Below, in pieces: positions 48,487-58,567 of a stretch of 64,000 bases of DNA. The stretch comes from CAVPJC01 sp963705155. Lineage in GTDB: Bacteria; Chloroflexota; Anaerolineae; Anaerolineales; UBA4823. The stretch spans positions 186,001-250,000 of the forward strand of contig CAVPJC010000019.1 of assembly GCA_963705155.1 (NCBI GenBank), given 5' to 3'. Position numbers and translations under genes: made by a program. Under the pieces are notes generated by a model. That model made no database searches. It saw only the letters and a program-made list of their open reading frames with translations, and was not told the origin of the DNA. Position 1 is the first letter of the stretch. Every line of letters begins with the position of its first letter.

Positions 48487-48541
48487 GAAGACCTTCTGGT
48501 ATGTTTATTCTGCCAAGAAAAAACAAAAACAGGAGGTCTTC
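48487..48541 (+). promoter_or_regulatory. Hairpin sequestering the transposase ribosome-binding site
   Basis: GAAGACCTTCTG (48487-48498) pairs with CAGGAGGTCTTC (48530-48541), one G-T pair, burying AGGAGG that serves ATG 48544. Only transcripts entering from outside contain both arms. Such hairpins are known in IS10 and IS50 as protection against read-through expression. Confidence 0.6.
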
Positions 48542-48543
48542 AT

Positions 48544-49893
48544 ATGGAAAAGCATACGCCTCATTCGGATAAAGGTCAAGATGGATGTCAGCAATCGGAA
48601 GCGCTGGCCGATTTGTGCTACCGCTTTGGGCGACCGCTGCTGGAGAAGTTGTACACGAAACTCGACCGGCGGCTGGTGCAAACTCTGCTTCACTTGATGA
48701 TTGTGATTGTGATGCACCGGCATCGTAACCATGGTTTGCTTTTGAGTGAGTTAGGGGGCCATTTGTTGGATGGCGAGCACGCCCCGGCTGGAACGAAACG
48801 TATCCACAACTTGCTGCGTCATCCGGGCTGGGAAGCGCAAGCGATCAGCGACTATCTGTGGCAGCAGGCCGATCAAGCCGTCGAGCAGCGCCTGAACCCT
48901 CAGGATGATGTATATGTGATTTGGGATGAGAGTGTCATCGAGAAGTCTGAAAGCTTGAAGCCGGAACGCTTGTGTGCCGTGCGCTCCAGCAAAGCCCGCC
49001 GCTTGAAGCGGATCAAGCCGGGCTATTACAACCCGCCTGGGGGACGTCCAATCTTTGTACCTGGTTTCAATTGGCTTCAAATGCTCGTAACGGGGATGCG
49101 GGGGGTCCCAGCTCTGGCCCATCTCCGCTATTGGACGACCCGCGGCGAAGCGCAAACCACCAAGCGTCAAGAAGAACACCAGGTACTCCAACAGGTAGCC
49201 AAACGCTGGGGACGGATGGTGATCCATATCTGGGATCGCGGCTTTGCGGGGGCGCCCTGGCTGGGATTTGCGCTGCTCTACCAAGTGCGCTTCATTGTGC
49301 GCTGGCAAAAAGGCTACAATTTGCTCACCGCAGATGGACGCTTGCTCAAAGCCTGGCAATGTACCCGGGGCAAGCGCTCTTTTGACCATCGTTTGATCTA
49401 TGATGCCGTCCGCCGTTGTGAGCGCAAGACCGGGATCGTCTATGTACCGGTGTGCGTGCCCGACTACCCGGATGTCCCCCTGACCCTGGTCGTCTCTCGG
49501 CCAGGTAAAGGGCGTACGCCTTGGTATCTGATTACCAACGAACCCATTCAGACGGTGGCAGATGCTTGGCGGATTGTCTTGGCCTACAACCGCCGCTGGC
49601 AGGTCGAAGTCTCTATCCGATATAGCAAATCCGAATTGGCCTTTGAAAGCCCGCGCCTGTTGAAATGGGACCGCCGAGAAAAACTCTTGGCGATTGCCGC
49701 CTTGGTTCAGGCTTTCCTGTTTTCTCTGTTGGATGCTGACTTCGACATCTTGCGAACCCGCCTGCTCCGAGCGTGGTGTCATAGAACCGGAAAGCGGAAC
49801 CGCTCTATAGCAGTTCCGCTTTACCGTTTGCGTTTGGCCCTTAGCTCGCTGTGGCTCGCTTTCAGGCCCCTTGTACTCCCTAGATTAATTTAG
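48544..49893 (+). CDS. IS4-like DDE transposase
   Basis: The 449-residue protein is intact. Candidate DDE residues are Asp in VYVIWDESVIEKSES, Asp in VIHIWDRGFAGAPW and Glu in RWQVEVSIRYSKSELAFESP, the last recalling the YREK-like C-terminal signature of IS4/IS701 relatives. The N-terminal region (LHLMIVIVMHRHRNHGLLLS) resembles the helical DNA-binding part of these enzymes. AGGAGG lies 7 bp before the ATG, inside the sequestering hairpin. The stop TAG is in the right inverted repeat. Being unbroken, in contrast to the genes to its right, it may be still active or recently arrived. Confidence 0.8.
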   Translation: MEKHTPHSDKGQDGCQQSEALADLCYRFGRPLLEKLYTKLDRRLVQTLLHLMIVIVMHRHRNHGLLLSELGGHLLDGEHAPAGTKRIHNLLRHPGWEAQAISDYLWQQADQAVEQRLNPQDDVYVIWDESVIEKSESLKPERLCAVRSSKARRLKRIKPGYYNPPGGRPIFVPGFNWLQMLVTGMRGVPALAHLRYWTTRGEAQTTKRQEEHQVLQQVAKRWGRMVIHIWDRGFAGAPWLGFALLYQVRFIVRWQKGYNLLTADGRLLKAWQCTRGKRSFDHRLIYDAVRRCERKTGIVYVPVCVPDYPDVPLTLVVSRPGKGRTPWYLITNEPIQTVADAWRIVLAYNRRWQVEVSIRYSKSELAFESPRLLKWDRREKLLAIAALVQAFLFSLLDADFDILRTRLLRAWCHRTGKRNRSIAVPLYRLRLALSSLWLAFRPLVLPRLI

Positions 49894-49967
49894 GGAGGTG
49901 TCATGTTTGTGATTCTCGGCAAAGCCTTCCACAGGCTTCACAGCTTATTACAACGCGGCGGATATTT

Positions 49968-51468
49968 TTAGTCTTTTTGAATTTTAAAATATTTCTTCTT
50001 CTCGTTCCAATTGACGATCATACTGCCCCAAAAACCAGGCGGCATATCAAAATATTCTGTCAGATTTGCCCTTTCAATTGTTCTGAGAAATTCCGCATTT
50101 GCTTCATCGAAAACATCATTTTCATCGACTGTAAGGACAACTTTATTCTCCATGACTAATTTTCCGTCAACAATCACATGATCAACATCATTACCATTTG
50201 CTTGATGGATCACCTTATGCACAGGCAATACTTCTGGAACCATATGAGGCGTGCGCATATTGATCGTGATCACATCTGCCTTTTTCCCTTCCTCCAAAGA
50301 GCCAATTTCGTCGTCCCACCCGATGACTTTGGCTGCATCAATGGTGATCATCTCCAATAATTTTCCTGCAGGCAGGATAAAGCGGTCTTTATTCAATAAA
50401 CGATGGACTAATTGGGTCTTTCTGGCAGTTTCGAATAGATCGAAGAGCGCATAGGACCCATAAGCGTCCGTTGAAATTGCCACTTTCACACCCAACTGCA
50501 ACATCTCCGGTACCGGACAGCGAGAAACGGAATGCCCCGCACCCGGCGAACTGCTGACATGGGTATCCGTTTCTGCCAAAATACAAACCTCATCGAAAGG
50601 TCAAGCCCCTACAATGTTGCAGATGAACGTCCGGGCCTAATAACGCATATTCTTCTTTGTAAACCATCCGCACCATTCCGCCAAATGCATCCGAATGGAT
50701 ACGTGTCTTATATTTTTCTGCCAACTCCCGCACCCGCCGCATCTGCAAACGATCAAAGTCATCCAGTTTCACAGCAATATCCGGCGCGGATGGATTGGAC
50801 GGATCGACCGATGTAACAATGGTATATGGATTGACATAAACACGAATACGATCTCCGCAGCCATGATCAAGGTCTGGAACACCGGCTTCGGTGGTCTCCA
50901 TGACCTGATCGAAACTCACCGATTGGGAGATAACCTGGCCATTCTTGATGCGGCTGAATTTACGCGGCCACGGAGGAATGCCCGGGCCAAGCGTCGATCA
51001 CTTGCGGTTTCCTGTCTCAACGTAAGCCTTAACGATAATTAATTCCAAAAATCGGATCATCGGAACGCGGTTCACACCCTAATGAAATTAACCCGGTTGT
51101 AACCCCACATCTAATGCCGGTCCAAAGCGGAAAGTCTCCCATCGATATAATAAAACTCATCTGTCACCAGATTATTATCGACATACGGCAAGATCTTCAG
51201 CCAACTGGAGGCATTTTCCAGCGAGAAAGTTTTGAAAAGTGCCTCAAAAGAATGGGAATGGGCATCGATCAGTCCCGGTAAAACAATGTGATGTTTACAA
51301 TCAATGATTTTGTTGGCTTGATAGAAGAGTTCGATATCGATCCGTCTTTGCCGACCTTTCAGGATAAGCGCCCTTCATTTAATCGCCACAGCACCATCTT
51401 CGATGATGTGCTCGCTGTGGGTTCATGGTAATAATCGTCCCATGCGTGAGTAATATGTCGATCTTCAT
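49968..51468 (-). pseudogene. Metal-dependent amidohydrolase (ATZ/TRZ/SsnA-like), many frameshifts
   Basis: The start MKIDILLTHGTIITMNPQ (ATG ending at 51468) is followed, in changing frames, by HIVLPGLIDAHSHSFEALFK (HxH metal motif), then CGVTTG, EPRSDDPIFGIN, SFDQVMETTEAGVPDL, KTRIHSDAFGG and the longest intact part 49968-50579 (VAISTDAYGSYALFDLFETA, then EEGKKADVITINMRTPHMVP). Together this is a complete amidohydrolase of about 500 residues hydrolysing an amide, amine or ring C-N bond, but the frame changes at least six times. It is the last gene of the AT-rich minus-strand cluster behind the peptide-type transporter. Either it is decayed or this part of the sequence is low quality. Confidence 0.65.
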
Positions 51469-51498
51469 AATGAAAGCCTTTTTCTTGGACAAGTGATC

Positions 51499-52418
51499 TT
51501 ATGCCTTACGAATTCGAGGATCAAGAAGTCGCGTAAACCATCGCCCAAGAAGGTTGAACCCTAAAACCGTAAGCGTCAGGGCCAGTCCTGGAAACGCACT
51601 TAACCACCAGGCTTCACGCATAAAGATTCGGCGCGTCCAGTAAGCATAGCTCCCCATTCTGGAGTCGGCGGTTGAGCACCTAATCCCAAAAAACTTAAAC
51701 TAGAAGTGGATAGAATAACATAACCAATATCGAGTGAAATTTGAGTAATCAGAAAAGGGGCGACATTCGGGAGCAAATGGTAGAAAATCATGTGCGGTGT
51801 ATTTCCACCCAGGCAAATTGCTGCTTGCAATGTAATCTCGCTCGCGTAAACTTAGAACTTGACCACGGATCATACGCGCATACCACGGCCAATATACTGC
51901 ACTGAGTGCAAGCATTACATTTTGCAGGTTTGCACCCAAGGTTGCTGCAATTGCCATGGCTAGCACCGAGTGCCGGAAATGCGAGGAACAGGTCGGTAAT
52001 GCGCATGCATAATCTCATCGACCAATCCCCCTGATAACCCTGCCAGAGAGCCTAAGAAAAAGCCCACCGATGCAGAGATGACTAGCACCAGAGCTGCCAT
52101 TTCTAAGGATATCCTCGCCCCCGCGATGACCCGGCTGAGCATATCCCGGCCATAATCGTCCGTTCCAAATAGGTGGATTTGAGATGGGGGCGCAAGTCGG
52201 GAAGCGAGTTCCATTTCAGAGGGCGGAAAAGGGGTAATCAAGTTGCCGAAAATCGCGAGGAAAGCCATCAATGCTACCAGAAACACTGCCAGCCAGTTTA
52301 AGTCAGTTCCCTTTAGAAAACGTCTGAAACCAATCAAGTAACGGCGTATGAACCCTGCTGGTTGGACAATCGGACAGAACCACTGGGTGATGAATTGACA
52401 GGTAAGTTCGTATCTCAT
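51499..52418 (-). pseudogene. dppC: DppC-like ABC transporter permease, frameshifted
   Basis: From MRYELTCQFITQWFCPIVQP the segments are: GTDLNWLAVFLVALMAFLAI (first helix), HLFGTDDYGRDMLSRVIAGA (the DppC signature GTDxxGRD), the EAA-loop part VLSLRERDYIASS and HMIFYHLLPNVAPFLITQIS, then SSLSFLGLGAQPPTPEWGAM (classic DppC motif). The C-terminus AWWLSAFPGLALTLTVLGFN continues to LDPRIRKA with TAA at 51499. About 306 residues after mending at least three frameshifts. It starts 1 bp after the stop of the DppB-like gene. It is the inner-membrane half of an oligopeptide-type importer; no ATPase gene is nearby. Confidence 0.72.
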
Positions 52419-52419
52419 A

Positions 52420-53429
52420 TCAGTTAATCCGAATACGTGGGTCAAGCCACGCGTACAACAAATCGACGATGTAATTGACAAACAGGAAGATAAAGGCCAT
52501 CACCAGGGTGACACCCATGACCGGGTTATAATCAAACGCACTGATTGCATCTTGACGCGTACCGTCCGATCCCCGGCCAGCTAAGAACGGTTTCGACCAG
52601 AACAGATCCGCCCAGTAAATACCCAATCTGAAGACCCACCATGGTAACTACGGGCAGCAAGGCGTTGCGAATGGCATGTTTCCATATTACCAGGCGTTCA
52701 ATCAATCCTTTTGCTCTCGCTGTGATGATGTACTGCTCGCGCGTCACTTCAATCAGACTGTTGCGCATGACCCTGGCGAGAACCGCTAGCGGCTCCAAAC
52801 CGACGATGACGGTAGGCAAATCAGGTGGTGAACGGTATCTTTGAATACATCCCACCGCCCGGCAAGCAAAGCTATCGATGGTCATCAACCCGGTAATTTT
52901 TGTTGGAAGGTCCAATCCATCTCCAAAGCGTCCCCCGAAAGGCAACAGACCGAAACCCTGGTAGAGAACCAATTGTCCCAACAAAGCCAACCAGAAAGCC
53001 GGCATGGAAAGTCCGAAGATGGCAATCAATCTGCCGATGTGGTCAACGGGCTTATTTTCCCAGATGGCGGAACTAATCCCGATGGCGATCCCGCCGACGA
53101 TAGCAAAAGAGCAATGCTGACAGAGCCAGCTCTAAGGTTGCTGCAAGAAACTCTGAAATATCGACGGTAACCGGACGGCCGGTTTTATAGGATTTACCAA
53201 AATCCAATCTCGCTAATCCTCTCATATAATTCGCGTACTGCTGCCACATTGGTAAATCCAGTCCATATTCACGCCGGATAGTCTCTACCCCTTCTGCCGA
53301 TGCCCTTGGACCAGCAATCAGACGAGCAACATCCGTAGGAATTGCCCTGGAAAGGAGAAAAGTCAGGAGTGAAATTCCCAGAAGAACCAGAATCAAGGAA
53401 ATAAATCTACGAATGGTAAAACTAATCAT
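52420..53429 (-). pseudogene. dppB: DppB-like ABC transporter permease, frameshifted
   Basis: MISFTIRRFISLILVLLGIS is the standard DppB start (first helix). Next come LLSRAIPTDVARLIAGPRAS and EYGLDLPMWQQYANYMRGLA, then RLDFGKSYKTGRPVTVDISE, FGLSMPAFWLALLGQLVLYQ, the EAA loop VMRNSLIEVTREQYIITARA and KGLIERLVIWKHAIRNALLP. The C-terminus is VLVETVLSWPGIGRYA, then VMAFIFLFVNYIVDLLYAWL and DPRIRIN. The parts lie in three frames (53429-53080, 53030-52700, 52620-52420), so at least three indels are present. Complete family length (about 330) is otherwise covered. Confidence 0.72.
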
Positions 53430-53514
53430 AGAATTTGAATTCTCACCGAAATACAATCAAATCATCAGGCTGCAGCATCCCTTTAAAGACCACTGCAGCC
53501 TGATTTTTCATGGG

Positions 53515-55195
53515 TTAATAACCATCCGGTAAAACTTTGAAAAGTCGTAGAGAAACCGGTACATACGGAATTAGGCACATACCCGCCGATATCACTTCTG
53601 CAAAACGGTATCGTCCGGTGGATCCATAATAGCGATCGCATAAGGATCCCTCGTGATTGACGATATCCTGCAATTCTTTATACATCTTGCAGTATTCAGT
53701 CAGATCGGTAATACTCATAGCTGAATTAATGATCTCATCCACGCGTGGATTGCTATAGAAGGTCGCATTTTGACCTTTTGAGCCCCATGCATCGCTATGA
53801 AATTGACCCCAGGAAAAAGTGGTTGGGTCATTGTAATTGGGCCAGGTAGTCCACCCAAACATTTCAGGGCGTCTGGCCATTGTGCATCTGAGTAGAACAT
53901 CGAAGCAAGATAGTTCGTACATTCTCAACTTTGAATGTAACACCGATCTTGGCCAGTTGGGATTGCAATATCAGACCTGCTGGCATGTGCAGACCAGTAT
54001 CAGAGATATACCTTATTTCTGTGCCATATTCAAACCCGCTTCGTCGAGAAGTTGTTTGGCTTTTTCGAGGTCGTTTTGTAGGTGAATACTTCAGCATCGG
54101 CGCAGGTCAAGTTTTGAGGAAATTGACCCTTATGACCGCGGGGCAAGACCTTTCCAATAATCGTTGATATATCCATCATAGTCAAAGGCATAAGCGAATG
54201 CCTGTCTAACACGTGGATCCTGGTGGCCCATAATTCCCCATATATAGTAATTCAATTGCTAATCCAGGGGACAGATACGGAACCAAATCAGGATTGTTCT
54301 TGAATGCCTCCCAGGCTTCAGGCCCAAACTCGGTGGCGATATCTGCGTCGCCTGTTTCCATCAAAGCTCGGCGGGAATTCTCTTCTTCAACAATTTTAAC
54401 CAAGATTTTTTCAAAGTGCCACTTATCATCCCATCCCCACCAATCTTTATTGCGTGTAAGCAGGTAATAGTCGTCGGGGAACTTTCTGTAAGCATATATG
54501 GCCCGCTGCCAGCTTTGTTGGTCTTTAACCATTCATGTCCCCATATCTCCATTTATCTCATGAGCTTTAACAGCCGTAGGGCTAGATAATATATGGCCCA
54601 AAGTATCGACGATAATGCTGGAAGCAGACGGAGATTGGGAGTCGGCAAACGAATTTCCGAAAGTATATTCGTCCATTACTACGATTTGGTTCTCTGGCTC
54701 TGGAACAATCTGCGCGAAGTCAAAGCTAAAACCTAGCTTTATATTGACCAGGCGAACAAGGCTGAATTTTACGCTTCAGCATTTACAGGAGTGCCATCGT
54801 GGAATTTAGCATTTTTCCGCAGATTGAAACGTCAAAACCGTATTATCTTCGTTATATTTCCAACTTTCGGCAAGTTGTGGTTCGTATTCTGTAATGTTGG
54901 TAGCCTTGGACCTGATCAAACCTTCGGTGGTTCCGAAGAGGATCATCACATCACTCTCGCTACCGCAGCTTGCAGGATCGAAATCGCCCGCCATGCCGAT
55001 CATGGGAAATACCAATGTGTTGGGGTCTCGATTTAGCGTGCTGCCAGCCGGTTCAACAGCGGCAGGCGCTTGCTCTGTTTCCTCAACGGCTGCTGGTTGG
55101 GTGGCTGGTGACGGGGCACAACTTGTCAAAACCATCGACATAGCCAGAAGCAAGGCGAAAACAAAATATGCCAGGGATTTGTTATTAACCTTCAT
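53515..55195 (-). pseudogene. Extracellular solute-binding lipoprotein (SBP_bac_5/DppA-like), many frameshifts
   Basis: MKVNNKSLAYFVFALLLAMS then MVLTSCAPSP is a lipoprotein signal with lipobox LTSC; AGGAG is 8 bp before the start. The mature part shows FPMIGMAGDFDPASCGSESD, FGTTEGLIRSKATNITEYEP and QLAESWKYNEDNTVLTFQ, typical of SBP_bac_5. Further pieces in other frames are RNKDWWGWDDKWHFEKILVK, DADIATEFGPEAWEAFKNNP, LILQSQLAKIGVTFKVENV and NYNDPTTFSWGQFHSDAWGS to the stop at 53515. The total fits about 555 residues. At least six frame changes occur. It would capture the substrate of the DppBC permeases. Confidence 0.7.
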
Positions 55196-55385
55196 TTGGT
55201 TGTCTCCTAAGCTGACAAAAACTTGATGGATAGGTATTGATTGGATAGGAAAATTTCCCGGTTTTCCTGGAGTAAATGTAGATTCAGGCACCTCCTATGT
55301 ATCAGCAAATTTATTTACTTTACCAATAAATGTTATAAAAATGAGTTTAGCCCACAATAAACCAACTGGTTATCGATCGACCCGT

Positions 55386-56864
55386 TTATCCAGGTGAGAT
55401 AATCCTGAAGGAAGGCGGAAAGAGAGCATCTACTGGACGCTTGAGATAGTCCCGCTCGGTGTATGCATCCTTCAACTGGTCAAAGTGTTTTTGCGCATGA
55501 GCTTTCATCTCGTTGACGTCCACGCCGGGGATCACCCAGTCTTGCATTACAATTCGACCATTAATGATCACCGTTCGAACATCCCGGCCGGTTGTATTCG
55601 CCACCATTGATCGGATCGGATCATCCACAGGGCCAACGTGAAGACCGTTAAGATCGATAACGATGATGTCTGCCTTAGCGCCTGGCGCAAGCCTGCCCAG
55701 ATCACTGCGCCCAAGGGCTTTCGCCCCTCCAAGGGTTGCAGCACGAAACAGGTCTGCCGCCTTTCCGGCGTCCATCCTGCCTTCTGCAATCTTGCTCAGA
55801 TAGCTGCCATAATTCATGTTGCGAATCATGTCGGGCAGGAAGGTGTCCGTTCCCATGCATAGATTGATGCCAGCTCGTAGAAAGCGGTCGAAGGAGTTCA
55901 GGGCTGAGCCATACCGGGCAATGACATACGGGCAGTGAATCACGCTGGTTTGCGACTCGCTTAACCAAACGAGCTCTTCCTCACCACTGCCGGCCCCTTG
56001 CAACAATGGATGGTCTGCAACGTAAATGGCATGGGGAATTAAGGTGTGCGGCCCAAGAAATCCCAGTTCCTTTTGAAATTCAATGGGAGTTTTGTTGTAC
56101 CATCTGCGGGTGAATTCCACTTCTGATGGAATTTCGGCAGTGTGCAAGCGGATTGGGCAGTCCAATTCGTCGCTGAATTGTCTGGTCTTTCGCAGTAAGT
56201 CTGGAGTGCAGGTGTCCGGGGTGCAGGGTGCCAGGAAGCCTTTGATCAGGCCGCCGTAGCTGCCATCAAATTTCTCGATGAACTCGACATTTTTCCTTTA
56301 ATCCTTCAAGACCCAACTGCTCATCCCAGACCACGTCCCGAGCACCATCGCTGCGGGTCAGAATGATACCCGACCGGTAGCTCGGGCCCAAATATACCCT
56401 TAGACCGAGGTCGGCAGCGATCTGTGCCAGGTCCACGGTTTCCTCGTAGGTCTCTGTCCAGTTCGCTTGAACAACCTCCCAGGTTATGGGCATGGCTGTT
56501 GTGACGCCATTGCGGATTAACTGCCCAACGCGTACCGCCGCTTGAAAATATCTTCCTCGCGGGTAAAGACGTCGTGCCGCCCTTTTTGAAAATATTCCTC
56601 AGACCAATTCAAGCCGGAGCGGTATTGAGGCGATGCCCAGCAGTCCAAGATGGCATGGTCGATATCCCCGAGCGCATCAGATCGACGAAGCCCGGGCTGA
56701 TGATAGCGTTGCCAAAATCAATATTGGCGACCTCGGTTTCGGGAAAATCTTGTCCGACGTAGATAATTTCTTCACCCTCATAAACTACCTGGCCGTTGAT
56801 ATAGACATACGTGATCGCTGCCATCAAATCCAATCACATATCTGCCCGTAAGCCTGGTCTTCAT
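55386..56864 (-). pseudogene. Second amidohydrolase (cytosine-deaminase/chlorohydrolase-like), several frameshifts
   Basis: The start is ATG 56864 behind AGGAGAG. Pieces: YINGQVVYEGEEIIYVGQDF, NAIISPGFVDLDALGDIDHA (one base restored), RNGVTTAMPI, AQIAADLGLRVYLGPSYRSG and the long intact part 55386-56165. That part contains IRLHTAEIPSEVEFTRRWYN, THTL-like PHTLIPHAIYVADHP, VIHCPYVIARYGSALNSFDR and GINLCMGTDTFLPDMIRNM (metal Asp). The usual HxH after GFVD is replaced by DALGDIDH, so the first metal site is unusual; the His of HAIYV and the Asp of GTDTF remain. About 490 residues. It sits between the SGNH hydrolase gene (21 bp) and the binding-protein gene (190 bp). Confidence 0.65.
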
Positions 56865-56885
56865 GTTCTCTCCTGAGTAGAGGGG

Positions 56886-57524
56886 CTATCCCTTTATGCC
56901 AAAAGTTTTCTCACCAGGGGAGCCAGCGCTGTCGCCCAACCTGGCATGCTCAGCCGGATCGAAATGAATGCCATCGACGTCACTTGAGGTAATCACTGTG
57001 CCAGTATCCAGGAAGGCACATCCCATGAGTTCCGCCACCATTCGATAACGTTCTGCTAGCCTCTGCGACTTGATCTCAGAGCCTTCGAGCATCTCGCTGT
57101 AATCGGTCAATTTCGCTACAGGCGGCGGGGCGAGAAGCAGCACGTCCGGGGCTTTACCGTTCCGTCCGGCGGTGCTTTGCTAATGACATTCACCAGGACG
57201 CCGATCCCATCGGCGATATCAGAAGCCGACAGGCTGAAACGGATCTTGAGGTCATTGGTGCCCAGCATCAGAAATCACCAGATCGACCGGACAATGGGTC
57301 TCGAGGCATGGATACAGATAGGTCAGGCCGCTCCTCATATTGCCTTCGAGCGGGTCATCCCACACCGTTGTGCGCCCATTCAATCCTTCTTCGATGATTT
57401 CGTAATCGGCCCCCAGGTTGCGGGCCAGCACCCGTGTCCAACGGATGTTCTCGTCATAGCGGTCTTTTGAGATCGGGTTATAACCCCAGGTGTTTGAATC
57501 GCCGTAGCATAAAATCCGTTTCAT
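56886..57524 (-). CDS. SGNH/GDSL-family hydrolase, two frameshifts
   Basis: MKRILCYGDSNTWGYNPISK carries the nucleophile Ser in GDSNTWG (block I). Block II Gly is in EEGLNGRTTVWDDP, block III in LMLGTNDLKIRFSLSA (after a shift near 57265), and block V His in DVDGIHFDPAEHARLG. So the catalytic Ser and Asp-x-x-His are all present. A second shift lies near 57145. Restored length is about 212 residues, normal for this esterase/acetylhydrolase family. Start supported by GAGG 7-8 bp upstream. No signal peptide, so intracellular; probably removes an acyl group from a sugar or small molecule taken up by the neighbouring transporter. Confidence 0.75.
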
Positions 57525-57625
57525 TTTTACCTCTTTGATGTATTCAGACTAATGATCCGATTAGAATACAAATAAGAAACCGATAATTGCTGGTGGCAAG
57601 ATAAGGTTGAGTGTGGATTAACAGT

Positions 57626-58420
57626 TCATATGGATGATGGCATGTTTATCGTGTAACCCATGTCGCTTGAAATAGCGTAAGCGGTTTGTACAACCGATTC
57701 GATAACCGATGGGAGCAGGGCCGGCGTCAGCCGCGAGGACGGCCCTCCAACGCTGAGGGCTGCGATCACATTTCCGCTGGAATTCCGCACCGGAGCGCCT
57801 ACGGCGTTGAAGCCAACCTCGTGTTCGCCCAGGCTGGTGGCATAACCGGTTTGCCGGACATTTTCCAAACTCTTTTGTAATAGACTTGCGTCGGTGATGG
57901 TTTGTGGGGTAAACCGCGCAAAATTGTGCTGTAAATATTCATTCAACTGCTGCTGGGGAAGGGATGCAAGCAGCAGTTTTCCAGACGCCAGGCAGTGCGC
58001 CGGGAGCGGGTTATTGTGGTTTACGCTTATGCCCAGGCGGTATGATGACGGGATGGCAAAAATGCTCACGACCTCGAAATCTCGAATCATGCTATCGAGA
58101 ATGGTTGTTTCTCCCCATATTTTGGCCAAACTTTCGACATGGGGAGCGGCGATGCGTATCAGATCGTTGCTCAATTTTGCCAGCTCACCGAGTTTGATCA
58201 GCTGGTATCCCAGGCGATATTTTCCGGTTTCTGGATCCTGTATCAATATGCCCTGTCGTACAAGGGCCTGTACGATTCGATAAGCCGTGCTGGGGTTGAG
58301 TTGGGCCTGGGCGGCGATCTCGGCTATACTGATATCAATCTGCTGGCTGTTGAAAAGCTGCAGCAGGTTGCAGGCTTTGTTGATGAGTTGGGCGCCGCGA
58401 ACCGGGTCGGAGTTGCTCAT
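57626..58420 (-). CDS. IclR-family transcriptional regulator
   Basis: The intact 264-residue protein has an N-terminal winged HTH (ISIAEIAAQAQLNPSTAYRI) and a C-terminal effector domain (ASGKLLLASLPQQQLNEYLQ, GEHEVGFNAVGAPVRNSSGN, then AALSVGGPSSRLTPALLPSV). It is of family length. It is first on the minus strand, about 100 bp before the SGNH hydrolase and the catabolic island, and probably controls that cluster in response to a substrate-derived acid or similar ligand. A consensus promoter with two related TTTCAC sites lies directly upstream, which implies autoregulation. Unlike the genes it would control it is unbroken. Confidence 0.92.
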   Translation of the reverse strand: MSNSDPVRGAQLINKACNLLQLFNSQQIDISIAEIAAQAQLNPSTAYRIVQALVRQGILIQDPETGKYRLGYQLIKLGELAKLSNDLIRIAAPHVESLAKIWGETTILDSMIRDFEVVSIFAIPSSYRLGISVNHNNPLPAHCLASGKLLLASLPQQQLNEYLQHNFARFTPQTITDASLLQKSLENVRQTGYATSLGEHEVGFNAVGAPVRNSSGNVIAALSVGGPSSRLTPALLPSVIESVVQTAYAISSDMGYTINMPSSI

Positions 58421-58424
58421 GAAT

Positions 58425-58485
58425 TTTCACATTGTGAAATAAAGTTTTACAATATAATTATACGAAATTTCACAATTGATGTCAA
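58425..58485 (-). promoter_or_regulatory. Consensus promoter of iclR with two palindromic operator candidates
   Basis: On the minus strand TTGACA (58480-58485), a 17-bp spacer and TATAAT (58457-58462) match the sigma-70 consensus at all 12 positions. TTTCACA-ATTG (58468-58478) lies in the spacer and TTTCAC-ATT-GTGAAA (58425-58439) just after the start site. The shared TTTCACA half-site suggests binding by the IclR protein at both, which would repress. Confidence 0.75.
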
Positions 58486-58567
58486 GTGTTATTAATATCG
58501 ACTTCTGGCGCGGCAATCTCGTGTCTGATATCATTGGCGCAACCCCCTCACATCAGGAGCCGCCGCC

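Larger units (their letters stand above)
48427..49910. mobile_element. IS4-like insertion sequence, about 1.48 kb
   Basis: The ends ACAAGCATGACACCTCCC (48427-48444) and, inverted, ACAAACATGACACCTCCC (49893-49910) differ at one base. They enclose one transposase gene. Each end is itself palindromic: ACACCTCCCG pairs with CGGGAGGTGT at 48436-48465, and CTCCCTA with TAGGGAG at the right end, both around an AATTAAT-like centre. No target duplication is seen in the flanks (ATAACCAAA versus GATTCTCGG), so the junction may have been rearranged after insertion. It separates the high-GC core from the AT-rich island to its right. Confidence 0.75.
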
